Position numbers and translations under genes: made by a program
NCBI RefSeq assembly: GCF_026914265.1
Contig: NC_069123.1
Coordinates: forward strand, 49,174,949-49,238,948
Direction of reading: 5' to 3'
DNA length: 64,000 nt
From: Mya arenaria
Taxonomy: Eukaryota > Mollusca > Bivalvia > Myida > Myidae
Notes under the pieces: model-generated
Told to the model about the DNA's origin: nothing
The model's database searches: none
Seen by the model: the letters and a program-made list of their open reading frames with translations, nothing else
In this document: positions 1-13,400 of the stretch, in pieces
How positions within the stretch are numbered: position 1 is the first letter of the stretch
How the letters are laid out: each line of letters opens with the position of its first letter

Positions 1-1136
1 GGTATGTAGGCAGTGTCCAGTGTGAGCGTACAGCTCTCTACCGCCGCGCACTGCTTCAGGTATATCGGCAGTGTCCAGTGTGAGCGTACAGCTCTTTACC
101 GCCGCGCACTGCTTCAGGTATGTCGGCAGTGTCCAGTGTGAGCGTACAATTCTGTTCCGCCGCACACTGCTTCAAGTATGTAGGCAGTGTCCAGTGTGAG
201 CGTACAGCTCTTTACCGCCACCCACTGCTTCAGGTATGTAGGCAGTGTCCAGTGTGAGCGTACAGCTCTCTACCGCCGCGCACAGCTTCAGGTATGTCGG
301 CAGTGTCCAATAAGAGCGTACAGCTCTCTACCGCCGCGCACTGCTTCAGGTATGTCGGCAGTGTCCATTGTGAGCGTACAACTCTCTACCGCCGCGCACT
401 GCTTCAGGTTAGTCGGCAATGTCCGATATGAGCGTACAGCTCTCTTCCGCCGCGCACTGCTTCAGGTATGTCGGCAGTGTCCATTATGAGCGTACAGCTC
501 TCTACCGTCGCGCACTGCTTCATGTATGTCGGCAGTGTCCAATATGAGCGTACATCTCTTTTCCGCCCCGCAATGCTTCATGTAAGTCGGCAGTGTCCAT
601 TATGAGCGTACAGCTCTCTTCCGCCGCGCACTGCTTCATGTATGTCGGCAGTGTCCAATATGAGCGTACATCTCTCTTCCGCCGCGCAATGCTTCATGTA
701 TGTCTACAGTGTCCAATATGAGCGTACAGCTCTCTTCCGCCGCGCACTGCTTCATGTATGTCGGCAGTGTCCAGTTCGGGCGTACAGCTCTCATCCACCG
801 CGCATTGCTTCAGGTATGTCGGCTCTCTTCCGCCGCGCACTTCTTCAAGTATTTAGGCAGTGTCCAGTATGAGCGTGCAACTCTCTACCGCCGCGCACTG
901 CTTCAGGTATGTCGACAGTTTCCACTATGAGCGTACAAATCTCTACCGCCGCGCATGCTTCAGGTAGATCGGCAGAGTCTAGTAAGAGCCTTAAACTCTC
1001 ACCGCCACGCACTGCTTCAAGTAAGTGGTCAGTATCCAGTATGAGAGTACAACTCCGTACAACCGCGCACTGCTTTAGGTTTGTTGGCGGTGTCCGGGTT
1101 GAGCCAAGAACTCAAGTATGTAAGCAAAGTTAAGGC
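1..1136. repeat. Minisatellite, 58-bp unit
   Basis: About nineteen head-to-tail copies of a 58-bp unit containing the words GGCAGTGTCCAGTGTGAGCG and CCGCCGCGCACTGCTTCA. Copies differ by scattered substitutions and become ragged after about 960. The array runs off the left edge of the window. Open frames through it only reflect the periodicity. It lies directly upstream of a 5'-incomplete protease gene and may be intronic to it. Confidence 0.95.
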
Positions 1137-2290
1137 TAAGTCCCCACTCCGCCTTCCATTTATGCATGTATGTATGCAGTGTTCAGGGTGAGTGTCCACT
1201 CCGCCGTGCACTGCTTCAGTTATATCAACAGTGTTCAGGGCGAGTGTCCACTCCGCCGCGCACTGCTTCAGTAACATCGGCAGTGTTCAGTAATAGTGTC
1301 TACTCCTCTGCACCAACTTAAATTATAAAGGCGGTGTTCAGGGTGAGTTTTCACTCCGCCGTGCACTGCTTCAGGTATATCAGCAGTGTTCAGGGCGAGT
1401 GTCCACTCCGCCGCGCACTGCTTCAGTAATATCGGCAGTGTTCAGGAATAGTGTCTACTCCTCTGCACACTACTTGAATTATATAGGCGGTGTTCAGGGT
1501 GAGTTTTCACTCCGTCGTGCACTGCTACAGTAATGTCGGCATTGTTCAGGGGAAGCGTCCACTCTGCCGCGCACTACTTCAGTTAAGTCGGCGGTATTCA
1601 GGGTGAGTGTCCACTCCGATGCGCACTGCGCACTACTTCAGTTAAGTCGGCGGTGTTCAGGGTGAGTGTCCTCTCCGCTGCGCACTACTTCAGTTAAGTC
1701 GGCAGTGTTCCGGGTGAGTGTCCTCTCCGCTGCGCACTGCGCACTTCTTCAGTTAAGTCGGCGGTGTTCATGTTGAATGTCCACTCCGATGCGCATTGCA
1801 CCCTACTTCGGTTTAGTCGGCGGTGTTCAGGGTGAGTGTCCACTCCGCCATGCACTACTTCAGGTTGGTCGGCAATGTTCAGGGTGAGTGTCCGGCAGTG
1901 TTCAGGGTGTGTATCAACTCCGCCGCGCACTACTTCAGGTAGGTCGGCGGTGTTCAGGATGAGTGTCCACTCTACCGCGCACTACTTCAGGTAGGTCGGC
2001 AATGTTCAGGATGAGTATCCACTCTGCCGCGCACTACTTCAGGTAGGTCGGCAGTGTTCAGGATGAGTGTCCACTCCGCCGCGCACTACTTCAGGTAGGT
2101 AGGCAGGTCGGCAGTGTTCAGGATGAGTGTCCACTCCGCCACGCACTACTTCAATTATGTCGGCAGTGTTCAGGGTGAATGTTCACTTTGCCTCGCACTA
2201 CTTCAGGTAAGGGCGGCAGTGTTCAGGGTGAATGTTCACTTTGCCTCGCACTACTTCAGGTAAGGGCGGCAGAAGTCATTGTGAGTGTCC
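1137..2290. repeat. Minisatellite, 52-bp variant unit
   Basis: This continues the 58-bp array but with a shorter unit of about 52 bp (GGCAGTGTTCAGGATGAGTG followed by TCCACTCCGCCGCGCACTAC). The difference is a 6-bp shortening of the segment between GAGCG/GAGTG and CCGCCGCGCA. Some units are partly duplicated, for example a doubled GCGCACT near 1621-1635 and 1731-1745. The end decays around 2210-2290, where one unit is repeated almost exactly. Confidence 0.93.
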
Positions 2291-2468
2291 ACTTCTCCAC
2301 CGTTAGATTCATGTTCTAGCCCCTGTAAGGCGTATTTTATAGTTCAAAATTGGAAACGAGTACTGGTTTAATGTAGATATAACATGATCAATGAATTGTA
2401 ATAATAAAAACTGTTCTAAATGAAAGACATAATAAACTAAAGCTTGATTTTTTAAATGTGTCAACTAG
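2291..2468. other. Single-copy sequence before first visible protease exon
   Basis: This AT-rich single-copy stretch ends in a plausible splice acceptor (AG at 2467-2468). No exon with the IVGG activation site or the AAHC histidine motif is visible here, so it is read as intron. Confidence 0.5.
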
Positions 2469-3510
2469 TGAGATGATGGGTGACGGACTGTCGGTGGCGG
2501 GCAACTGGCGCGTGGTGCTCGGGGAGCACGTGCAGAACCTGACTGAGGGCACAGAGCAGCGCCTCGAGATTGACACCATCGTCGTACACCCTCAGTTCGT
2601 ATGTAAGTCCGTCAAGTTATAGTTACTATTATCCAGTATAGAACGACATTGTTCTTAACGTTACTGGTTATTTGAAAAGCTTCAAAACATAATTTAATCA
2701 CGTCTGTTATGTCGATCTTACAGTGGCGATGGAAAGTGAGATTCTGTTTGACATCGCGTTGGTGAGGTTGTCGAGGCCAGCCCAGCTGTCGGATTATGTG
2801 AACACCGTCTGTCTCGAACCCAACTACACATTCCCCGATCTCAGCGACTGCGTCACTGCCGGATGGGGTTTCATAGAAGACGGTACGTCAAGCCCATCTT
2901 TATATTTACCAGATGAGAACTGTTGAGTCAGTGGAATCCATTATGTCAGCAAAAATATGCACACTTTAATTGTAGCATTTCCTGTAGAGCGCGTGTAGAT
3001 ATTTTATGCCAAAGTAGAAATATTCAGCAATATGCACTTTCTCTTGTATCAACGAAGATGGAGTGGGCGTGGACATTCCGCACCACGCGGGTCTCCAGAT
3101 CCTGCCGTCCGAGGTTTGCGCAGCCCGCTACAACATGCTTCCAGCGAACCATAGTGCGCGGGCCCTGGTCGCCATTGTGGACTCCGTGCTATGCGCCACC
3201 GCAAGTGAGGGAAGGATCGGCACAGACTCGTGCAAGGTGAGTTTTATGTCACATTTGTAAAATGTGAGTTTTATCAGCGACAACCCATAGAACTCACGTT
3301 ATGTGCGGTATGCAATGATTGGTTAAAGGATGATCTTCTGTCTTACAGGGCGACTCGGGAGGACCGCTCGTGTGTTACCACGACGACCACTGGACGCAGG
3401 TAGGCGTGGTTTCGTTCGGGATGGAGTGCGGAGACCCCACGTTTCCTGGCGTCTACACGCGTGTGAACCATTACTACGACTGGATACGTGACACCATCGA
3501 TAATTACTGA
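2469..3510 (+). CDS. Trypsin-like serine protease (S1 family), 3' four exons
   Basis: Four exons are supported: 2469-2602, 2724-2882, 3058-3236 and 3349-3510 (TGA). All have GT..AG introns and compatible phases (1,1,0). They give about 211 residues of a chymotrypsin-fold domain. Visible landmarks are WRVVLGEH, the catalytic Asp in DIALVRL, CVTAGWG, and TDSCKGDSGGPL with the catalytic Ser. The Asp six residues before that Ser, with the Gly residues of VSFG and PGVY, predicts trypsin-like cleavage after Lys/Arg. Cys residues fit the usual family disulfides. The start of the domain (IVGG and the AAHC His, about 40 residues) and any signal peptide are missing. They must lie upstream, within or beyond the minisatellite, or be lost. 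An AATAAA lies at 3671-3676. The gene converges on PLBD. Secretion is inferred from the family. Confidence 0.9.
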
Positions 3511-4472
3511 CCGGAAGCAGATCGTTGATACAAGAGATGCCGCTGAGAGGTCCTAAAGGGCCGGCGGTTCGCGAGTCTGAAGTTTCCATGGTAGTCGACC
3601 ATGTGTATATTTCTTTTACAACATGATGTGAAATACATCAAGAGAAACAAACAGATTTTAATAACTCAGAAATAAAACTTCATGAAACTTCATGAGTTTC
3701 AAAATCTTCACACACGGGGGGTTTCTCTTTGATCAAACCCGGCAGTTTCATAATTATAATTATTATCAATATTGACATCACACGATGCAGGACAATTTGT
3801 TCAACCCAGAGCTGGCGCTGCAAAATTATTGTAACTGAAGCACGGCTGTTACCACGACACATGCTCTCATCGATGCTTAAAACATTTGTTTCATTTACTG
3901 AAATAAAACTCTTAACATAACTTCCTTGTTTTTATTACGAAAATAACCACTTTTTTTCTGACAACTCCAATGAACAATATAATCACAATATCACCGGAAA
4001 GTACAACTGAACTAAGTCCTTCAAAATATAAATTTTTTAAAAAGCTTGACAAAAAATGTTATAAATAAAAATCTTGACATAAGTTTTATAAATAAAAATG
4101 TATGTTGAGATACATGTCAATATCAACCTCATTTATTAATACAAGCAGTAGTCTATCACAGAATCTTCTACAACTACTCATTATGGGTTTGCAGTAATAA
4201 GTGGTGTTGGTAAAATTTAGCCTTACGCTTTTAGCATGAAGACTTAATCGAATTAACGACCCCCATCGAACACAAAACCGTGTTGTAAGTGTAAAAATAC
4301 CAAATATACTTTAGAAAAATACTCTCACACATATTATTCGTTATAATCTCAAAGTCAATGACCACAATGGCTGGAAATTTCGTCCCCCATCATTATTAAA
4401 CACACACATGCATATTTCAACACAAAAGGAATACAATCGGTAAGCCTCGACGTTTATACAGCCGTCTCGACC
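3511..4472. other. Convergent intergenic region
   Basis: This holds the 3' UTRs of two converging genes. AATAAA on the + strand at 3671-3676 and another near 3900 could serve the protease. AATAAA on the - strand at 4132-4137 could serve PLBD. The remainder is AT-rich and shows no further gene. Confidence 0.5.
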
Positions 4473-7400
4473 CTACACCTTCAATGGGGAAGGGAGGGGC
4501 TGGGTTGAGCTGAACGGGAAGTCGTACACATCCGGAAGTCCCACATGGCTCTGGTTGTAGAAGGTCGTCCACACGAACGGTGGCAGACCGGAGCCAAGGG
4601 TTGGTCCGTTGATAATATCTGCCTGCATGTTCATCGCCATGGCGTAGTTTGACACCTGCATTCGAAGATCGATAATATTTCAAAATTAAGGATTAACGTA
4701 TGCATGCAACGAAGCTAAAAAATGCGATAACATCCTGACACCACATGTACTTTTTCCCCTTCAGTCATCTCCTCGTAAGCTTAAAACCCTTCATCCCCCC
4801 TTCATCCATTTCCTCATAAGCTTAAATCCCTTCATTCCCCCCTTCACCCATCTCCTCGTAAGCTTAAATCCCTTCATCCCCCCTTCACCCATCTCCTCGT
4901 AAGCTTAAATCCCTTCATTTCCCCCTTCACCCATCTCCTCGTAAGCTTAAATCCCTTCATCCCCCTTCACTCATCTCCTCGTAAGCTTAAATCCCTTCAT
5001 TTCCCACTTCACCCATCTCCTTGTAAGCTTAAATCCCTTCATTTCCCCCTTCACCCATCTGCTCGTAAGCTTAAATCCCTTCATTTTCCCCTTCACCAAT
5101 CTCCTCGTAAGCTTAAATCCCTTCATTTCCCCCTTCACCCATCTCCTCGTAAGCTTAAATCCCTTCATTTCCCCTTCACCAATCTCCTTGTAAGTTAAAT
5201 CCCTTCATTTCCCCCTTCACCAATCTCCTCGTAATCTTTAATCCCTTCATTTCCCCCTTCACCAATCTCCTCGTAAGCTTAAATCCCTTCATTCCCCCCC
5301 TTCGCCAATCTCCTCGTAAGCTTAAATCCCTTCATTTCCCCCTTCACCAATCTCCTCGTAAGCTTTAATCCCTTCACCCCCCCCCCCCCCACCTTAACCC
5401 ATCTCCTCGTAAGCTTAAATCCCCCAAGGTTGAAGGGTGCATAATCATTAAGAGTTATTTATTTTTAATATGCTTTTCTTCAACACGATAGTGCATTTAG
5501 ATACAGCAGACGTTATTATCATTCCATCTACCTTTGTATCGTAGCAACCAAACGGTCCTGATGAGGTCTGCCTCAGGTCTCCACGGCAGCATATGGCGTT
5601 GCACGAGTCACCTTCGGAATAGGGGTCTTCTTTGTAATCTTAGGAAGTATTGAGAAGAAAAATCTTTAAAAACATTAAATGATTAACAATTGAAAACATT
5701 AAGCAATCGCAGCATTTAATTAACAACTCTCGTTGGCACGATGTTACGCGAGAGGTCCACATGTCCAATGTGCTGTAGGACGAACGACCTTAGGAAACCG
5801 ACATGTAACAGGAATGTGTATAAATTCAGTAAAACCCACATATAACTTGTTTAATTCTTTATATATTTAACACACTATTATATTTTGCCGTTCTTGATAG
5901 ATTTTCACTCTCACCATTGTATCGCATGATGTTCTTCATTGTTTTCATGTCTTTGACGGTACCCTGGTCCCTCCGGAAGATCTTGGCCCGGGGAGCCAGC
6001 TGGTAGGTGAAGTCCGTGCCGTGTTTGCGTGCGAACTCCGGGTACCCACTCAGATTGTATACCCGCTCGAAGAAGGGAACGTTATATGATGGCCAGTAGC
6101 CTATAGATGGAAACAAATATAATACTAGTATTATGTTTAAAGTCAAATTGAGTTCTGATTAAGTAATCGCAGTACACAGTTGTTCTGAATTGATATGACT
6201 TGTTCATCAACGATTCATATAATAAATATCAAACTTTACATATATCATTATAATGAAACAGAATACTACCAACTTGAGCTAGATGCAAAACATGATTCGT
6301 ATTATAAGGATGTTCTTTAGCTACCTTAGAAATACTGAAAGACATGTACAAATATACAAATATAGAGCTAATTATATCACTTAGCGTAAAGGCAAAATAA
6401 TGACCGGTCAATGTACCTGTACGCAGAATGGGCGTGGTGTCGGCGGCCTCCACGAGCCCCGGAATCTGCTCCACGACCCAGAGCGCTCCGTCCTCCAGCG
6501 TACTCTGCAGCTTTATCCGCTTCAGATCCACTACCATGTATTGGTTGTTATATGTCCCTGAAGATGGGGTAGGGGGAGGGGGTCAGTTATAGTCAGCAAT
6601 TGGCGATTATGGCCACTTGATTGATATAATTGGCAAACATTACACGATATGCAAAATGTTACTGACTTATAAAACGAAGTTATTTTCCGTTGACAACCTT
6701 GCCTTAGAACTTTATTGAGGAAAAATAAAGTAGTTGGTATGGGAGCTTGAAATTCTGTGAAATTGTGTGATTTAAATTAAATGTTATTACTAGAAGGAAA
6801 ATAAACTTAAAATCCACGAAACACGGAAATGTTCCGAAGTTCTTCTAAGAATTTGTTCTCTGTGTTTTCTCGAGTGTACAGACGGCGGGGTTTTTTATTG
6901 GAGTAATCTCATTTATCCTTGAATGCAGTAAAAAAAGACAACATTTTCGGTTTCTGAAAATTTAAATTTATAAGCACTATTTCCTCATTTAGTGAAATGG
7001 TTAAACATTCAGCTTGTCCACTCCGCTTACCGGAGTTGTTTTCGGAGAAGATGGCTGCCCAGTCCTTGCCTGATTTCGCCATCATGGAAGCGAGGCGGAC
7101 GCGGTGCCATGCGAGGAGGGAGCGAGGCGTCACTTGACGGTACAGACTTGTGTTAAACACGTTGTTTGTCGTCTGCAGCACCACCAGCCCGCTCGACAAC
7201 AGGTAGAAGTCGTCCAGGGACTCGAGAAAACCTGCAGGTTTAGAACACAATCACGTCTAGTATAAGCCAATCGTCAGCCGTTCTGTCAGACATCATTACC
7301 AAAGCCGTTTATTGTATTTAAATTATGAAATGTTATCGGTAAAACAACTTTTGATTCTGGTGTAGGTCTCACACTAAGCCAGCGGAACAGCAAGTATGAA

Positions 7401-10400
7401 AATTCAAAGCGCTCGAATCGAGTTCTATGTCTTTGCTAGATGGGGGTGCATACTGATGGAAATACTAGTAAATAAAAATGGCTGCTTTCGGGAAATCGAT
7501 AAAAAAACAGAATGCCTGTGTTGTTATATTTTCAATTGACAAACATTACACATGAGCAGACTCGTGGCAGGATGTGCACATGTTTGAGTGCAGGTATACC
7601 TGGATAGCTGGAGAATGAGAGTCGCTGGGCGGTGGTGTCGGGGTCCATCACATTCAGGTCGTAGTGCTTGAAGATGCGCATAGTCGCCTGGTACATGAAC
7701 CAGCTGGAGTGGGACATGAACACGTCCTCGTACATCCCAAGCACCTGTGTGAACACAATTTACGCGGTCATAACATATATAAAATTTGTTTTAATTTGCA
7801 GATAATGTAACGATACGCTTAAGCGACATTGAAATGTGCTATGAACAATTTGTTTATTTATTTTTCAAATACTACTGGGTCTTGTCTTAAAATGTAAAAA
7901 TAAAGTACAGCCAATATCAGTTTAGAAGGGTCTTTATATTAAATAAAATCTGCAAAATAAGGGCGTTTTGATTCTGGAGTTTCTCTGTTTGACTTTTTTC
8001 GAATATCGTGTAAATTATTGCTTGAAGTTTCAACACTTATTTTTAACCCTAATGGCATATGCTTAATGACTGAGGAGCTTATGTTTGAAAAGAAATACTA
8101 TCATTTTAGTAAAGAAAACGTCTCATTTTACTTAGAACACGTAGAGGTTTTTTACAACGACAACGAGTTGTTCCTTACCTTGACCAATGCTGAACACCGG
8201 CCGTTTTGTGCAACATATGCTAGGGCCTCGTCTCGGGTCATATTAAAGAAGTCCGGCACCAGGTCGGGCCTCACAGCGCTAATCATGTCCAGTAGGTCAC
8301 CATTACCGTTCAGCATTTGAAACGCATAGATTGGTAACTTCTGTAAATACAACAATTACAATTGAACATACAGATACAATTTCGAGTTCAATAGGAACAT
8401 TAACACTTCCTTTCTAGCTATGAATATTAATATGTAGGGCGGAAATTTCCCACCTGGCTTAAGTGGCCACCTGTCTTAAGCAGCCACTTTGACTTTTGCC
8501 CAAAGATGTCAACTTAATACAGGTTCGACTATTCTAATTATGTTTGGCAAAAAAAGACACCAGGTCAAATAAATCTCTTTGGAAACTTAGAAATCATTAC
8601 CAAACATTACACAGTTAAGCGCATGCCCCGACTTACCATTTCAGCGGGTGCAACAGTCCCGTATCCAGCCACCAGTCCGTCATACTGGGCCACGATGTAG
8701 GCCATATGCCGCCAGTAGGGGCTACCCGGGGCGTTGTTTTTTATCATTGTCCGCATGAACACATCCTGTTCTAGAAAGAAAGCCTTCACAGCATCCTTCC
8801 ACTTTTTGTCATTATTAAACTTCCCTTGGAAATAGTCATTCAAGTTGAGGTAATGTTGGTAGATTCTCCTGAAATATGGACCATGTCTTTTAGAAACACT
8901 GAAAAATAGTCATAAGACCATGTCAGTTATAAACAAAAACATATAGACGAAAAACCATGTCTGTTAAATACACTGATACTGCAGGACACCATCTGTCTTT
9001 AAATGAAATATATCATAGATTCATAGCAAACAACTTACAACCAATATTTATGCATTCTTCGATTTGTATGAAACAATATTAATTAAAATATGCATATACT
9101 TCTGAGTAAGTAGCCCTTCTAGGTACCCCGCAGCAAACATGAGCTGGTTGTTGTCAGGTTGTTTACTGCCCCGGCCGGCCGTGATGTTGAGGATTCCCCA
9201 TCCCGTCTCTGAGAGGGTGTCGTTGTACACGCCATAGGCAGTAGCTCCCTCCACATCCAGAACGTTCAGCTTGTAGCTACATTTCTGGTCTTCACAATAC
9301 ACACTGGCACTCGTGTACACAGCGTCCGCTCCTGACATAACAATGTGCAAAAGGTTACAACACATTACATGGTCTATGAAATTGTTACATGAAGGCTTTA
9401 TTGATGACAAACATCATTGGAATGTATGCCACCTTAATCTTTGCGAAAGCTGTTGCTTATGTATCTAGAGTGTATAACTGTTAAACCATTACCATGCATT
9501 TGACTTAATGTGAAAACTAGCCTTTACAAAAGCTTGACCCAGATATCAATTAGGCATTCTGGCAATGATAACTTATACCAAGTCACTCTCGTTGGCACGA
9601 TGTTGCGCGAGAGAGTGGTCTTGTGTTGTGGAGGAACCGGAGTACCCGGAGAAAACCCACTTGTCCGGCTTGGTGGCCACAAACCAAACTCACATACGCC
9701 CTGGCCGGGAATCGAACCTGGGCCGCCTTGGTTAGAAGCAAGTGCGTTAACCACTGATTAGACTTTGTTAATAACGTACACCAATATTTATAACAATTAA
9801 GAAAATAAAACAAAAACAACCCCACATAATGGTAGACTTCAAAATTCACCAATGAACATATATATATTCGGTGTTTTTAACACATATATGCCTCTTGCAA
9901 AAGTATTAGTATAACATTACTGATAACCCCAAATCTGCGATACAGAGTATGAAATTAGCTTAACTATACTACCAAACAGAAGAAGTATTTCTTTTGTTGG
10001 GTAATTTCCTAAATGTGTCTTACAATACATAGAGAAAGTGTTGCCCACTGTGCTTGTGCATGCTGCACCCTACGATTATTTAGGGTAAAAATAACCCCAT
10101 TCATTTATATAGGGACGCAGTATTTATCTGTATACCACTAAACTACCATTTTTCGTAATATCTTAGGTGTACAACAATTCTAAAAACGTTTTTTCCTGTT
10201 TTGTCCAAAATACTTTCCATACCCGTATTTGTACAAAACCGCTCAATTAAACTGTTGTTTGAATTAATTCGCTGTTTCTGCGCAGCTAGTCACATCGTTG
10301 GCGAACACAAAGACTATTTGAAAACTCGGTGATCGCTCGTTATTCGTTAAATATCATTAGAATGATGCTTGTGGTGTGTTCCTTTAGTAAATCCGCGGTC

Positions 10401-13400
10401 AATTGATTGGAAATTAAGATAATATTTTATAAAGGGTTTTGACAACTTAGAATAAAAACAAAGAAGCTATTAAATACTATGGTCACATTATCTACCCATT
10501 TTAACGAAACTCGCTGAAACTGTTTGTCTTTGTTATATCTAGGTCAATAGTGCAACAAATGGATTTCGTCAGAAACGTACGCCACAGTTAAAAAACATTG
10601 CTTACACACTGAACGCATCTTTTCAACCAAGTGTTGATTACTTTTAAACAAGTGTCCTTACAATGTCTAGGGCATGCAATATGACGAGACATGTGTGGTC
10701 AAAAATGTCACTATGTCAAATCTTAGACAAAAAACATACATGCACACACTTCTAAACACTTGAGAGGCCACTTATTTACTCAATTTCAACTTAAATTTTG
10801 AAAATAAAATCAATTCGCTCAGTGTGTTTCCTTGTAAATCTTTAACATGTATCTTTCAAATATGGGCTATGTCGGGTCAAAAAGTAGGTCACTAGGTCAT
10901 ATGCTCGAAATACTACATGAGCATGAATACTTTAGAGAGGTTTTCATACAGCTTGGTCACAATGTGTATAAATCTTAATAACATATATGACAATAATGAC
11001 AATAATGATATGTCATGTCAGGTTAAAATGATGTAAAAATGTATAGAAAATAAAATTAAACTTTAAAATTCAAGTCGTGTAGGGTTAATGCTGGAACAAA
11101 GATCTTGATGTTTACGAAGTAAATATTTGGCGATTTTACACTGAAACACAATTTTTCTTTTGCCTCAGAGTCAAAAGCATATAAAATGACACTTAATTTT
11201 GTTTTTAGAAAAGCACGCCAAAATGTATGCGAACGTAACGTCATTTCGGAAATGGCGTCGTTTAAATTGTATCCCATATCTGTGGATAAACCACACAGCG
11301 TAAAACCTGCAGCATGTGGGATACCCACTAGGATTGCTGGGCTCTTGGAGGGTACAGACAAAACTAACAGGAACGTGACAAAGAGCTCGAAAGGGTCGTT
11401 GAACAGAAAGCCGTTAATATTTAGGCCTGCATGGGCAAAAACCTTCAGTTTCAGACCTATTTTTATGACGACCTTCCCAACTTGTCCCATGAAGCTTGAT
11501 AACATCGATCGCTACGGCGTTATGAGCAAAGTACGTACACGGAGCTGAAAAGTCACTGCAAGAGTGCGTGTCTGTTATACTTTTGAACGCGATTGTTGGG
11601 CATTATTCAACATGTACGTACGAGAATAATGTACATAATTGATGTATGAAATACTTTGCCAGGATTCAAGTTTTTAATGAAAACCTAGAATGGAAAAGAA
11701 TTGTATGTATTAAACTAAACTTTATATTTAAGAAAATAAAGAAACAAAATCATAAGCAATGGATAACTCTTAAGTAAATGGCTTGATCATGTTTACCGAA
11801 TTGAAATACGGGTCATCCGCTGGTAGTGTTTAAACTGCCCACCAAGTATGAGGATAATATGAGGATATAAGGCCAAAGTATTCATCAGATATTGACTTAA
11901 ATATTTACCAACTGACCTCAAATCAATTGGATTCATCTACTAGTCATGACCAATCTGCCTTGAAAGTTTGAGGTCTCTGGGACCGAGCGTTTATTATTTA
12001 TTGATCGAAAACGAATTTTCTGCTCAAGGTCATCAGGCATTGAAACACTGACCACAGCATTAATAGTGTTCATATGCTGGTCATGACCAACCTGTCTACC
12101 AAGTTTGCGGTCTCTTTGAACGAGCGTTCTTCAGTTATTGATCAAAACGAGTTTTCAGCTTAAGATCACAGTGACCTTGATCCTTGACCCACTGACCTCC
12201 CAATTAATCAGGTTCATCTGCTTTTCATAACCAACCTGCCTACCAAGTATGAGGTCCCTGGGCCCTAGCCTTTGTCAGTAATTGATCGGAAACGTATTTC
12301 AGCTCAATGTCACAAGAACCTTGAACTTTAACCCACTGACCAAAAATATCAACAGGGTTCATATACTGGACGTCGCCAACCAGCCTAACAAGTATAAATA
12401 AAGGGTATTAAAACAAAATCATGAGCGCGTCACTTTAATAATACACCAGAAATCACAGTTCATACTTAAATACTAGTAACCATGGCTTACCGGGGTTTTC
12501 AAGGGGGTGCCCCTGCCCCCTCCCTTATCATATCTAAATGAAATTGTATATGTTTATTTTTTGTGGAAGGATGCACACCCAAAATTTTGTCTGATGGAAT
12601 GACCTTACCTTTGGCCATGCCCCAAGCCTCTTTTGTTAATAGTCAATAAAAATGGCAGGGGTAGGTGCATGGCCAAAGGGTAGGTCCTTAGTGTGTCACT
12701 TTAATAATACACCAGAAATCAAACAGTTAATACTTAAATAACCATGGCTAACCGGGCTTTTCAAGGTGGTGCCCCTGCCCTCTCCCTTATCATATCTAAA
12801 TAAAATTGTATAAGTTTCTTTTTTGTGGAAGGGTGCACATCCAAAATTGTGTCTGATGGAATGACCCCACCTTTGGCCATGCCCCAAGCCTCTTTTGTTA
12901 ATAGTCAGACTAGTTGCGTGGCCAAAGGGTAGGTCCTTACTGCTGCGAATTTTGTCCAACAAAAGTAATATGCCTACTAAGGCTATATCCCACAATATAT
13001 CATGGTTTATCCACAGGGGTTTCTCATGAAAAATATAAAATCTATATGTAACAGACTGCACAAATTGCTATGTGCATCTGTCATGGTTCGAACCCATGAC
13101 CTCTTGCTCTGCAAGCGGACACTCTACCGCGGTGCCATAAAAACTCTCTTTAGCGAGACAATATAAGTGAATCTATATACATATTGAAAATACCTGGTTA
13201 GATTAAGTCAAGGGATACAATACAGATTGCGAAATTTTGACACACATTCACAAAGCAAAAATATGTATGTAAAATTACTTCTATTAAGGACAAATATTAC
13301 ATGATGAAAATCAGTAAAATAACATAAAGTATTCACATTGCATGCGCATTTCAAACTTATGCACTCTGAACAAGAGCACAATAAATCGACTTTTCACACA

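Noticed and set aside
187-1133. Several open frames of 74-100 codons in the left array
   Set aside because: They are translations of the 58-bp repeat in shifting frames, without a start context or domain.
4745-5430. CRISPR-like regular array (also considered for the arrays at 19.5, 23.1 and 62.4 kb)
   Set aside because: The repeats are contiguous with no unique spacers, and the DNA is clearly eukaryotic with spliced genes.
8018-8320. A 100-codon plus-strand frame
   Set aside because: Antisense to PLBD exon 4 (8340-8179), whose splice sites and family motifs are clear on the minus strand.
13078-13143. Functional tRNA gene
   Set aside because: The T arm is good, but the anticodon arm and acceptor stem do not pair; better read as a tRNA-derived repeat.
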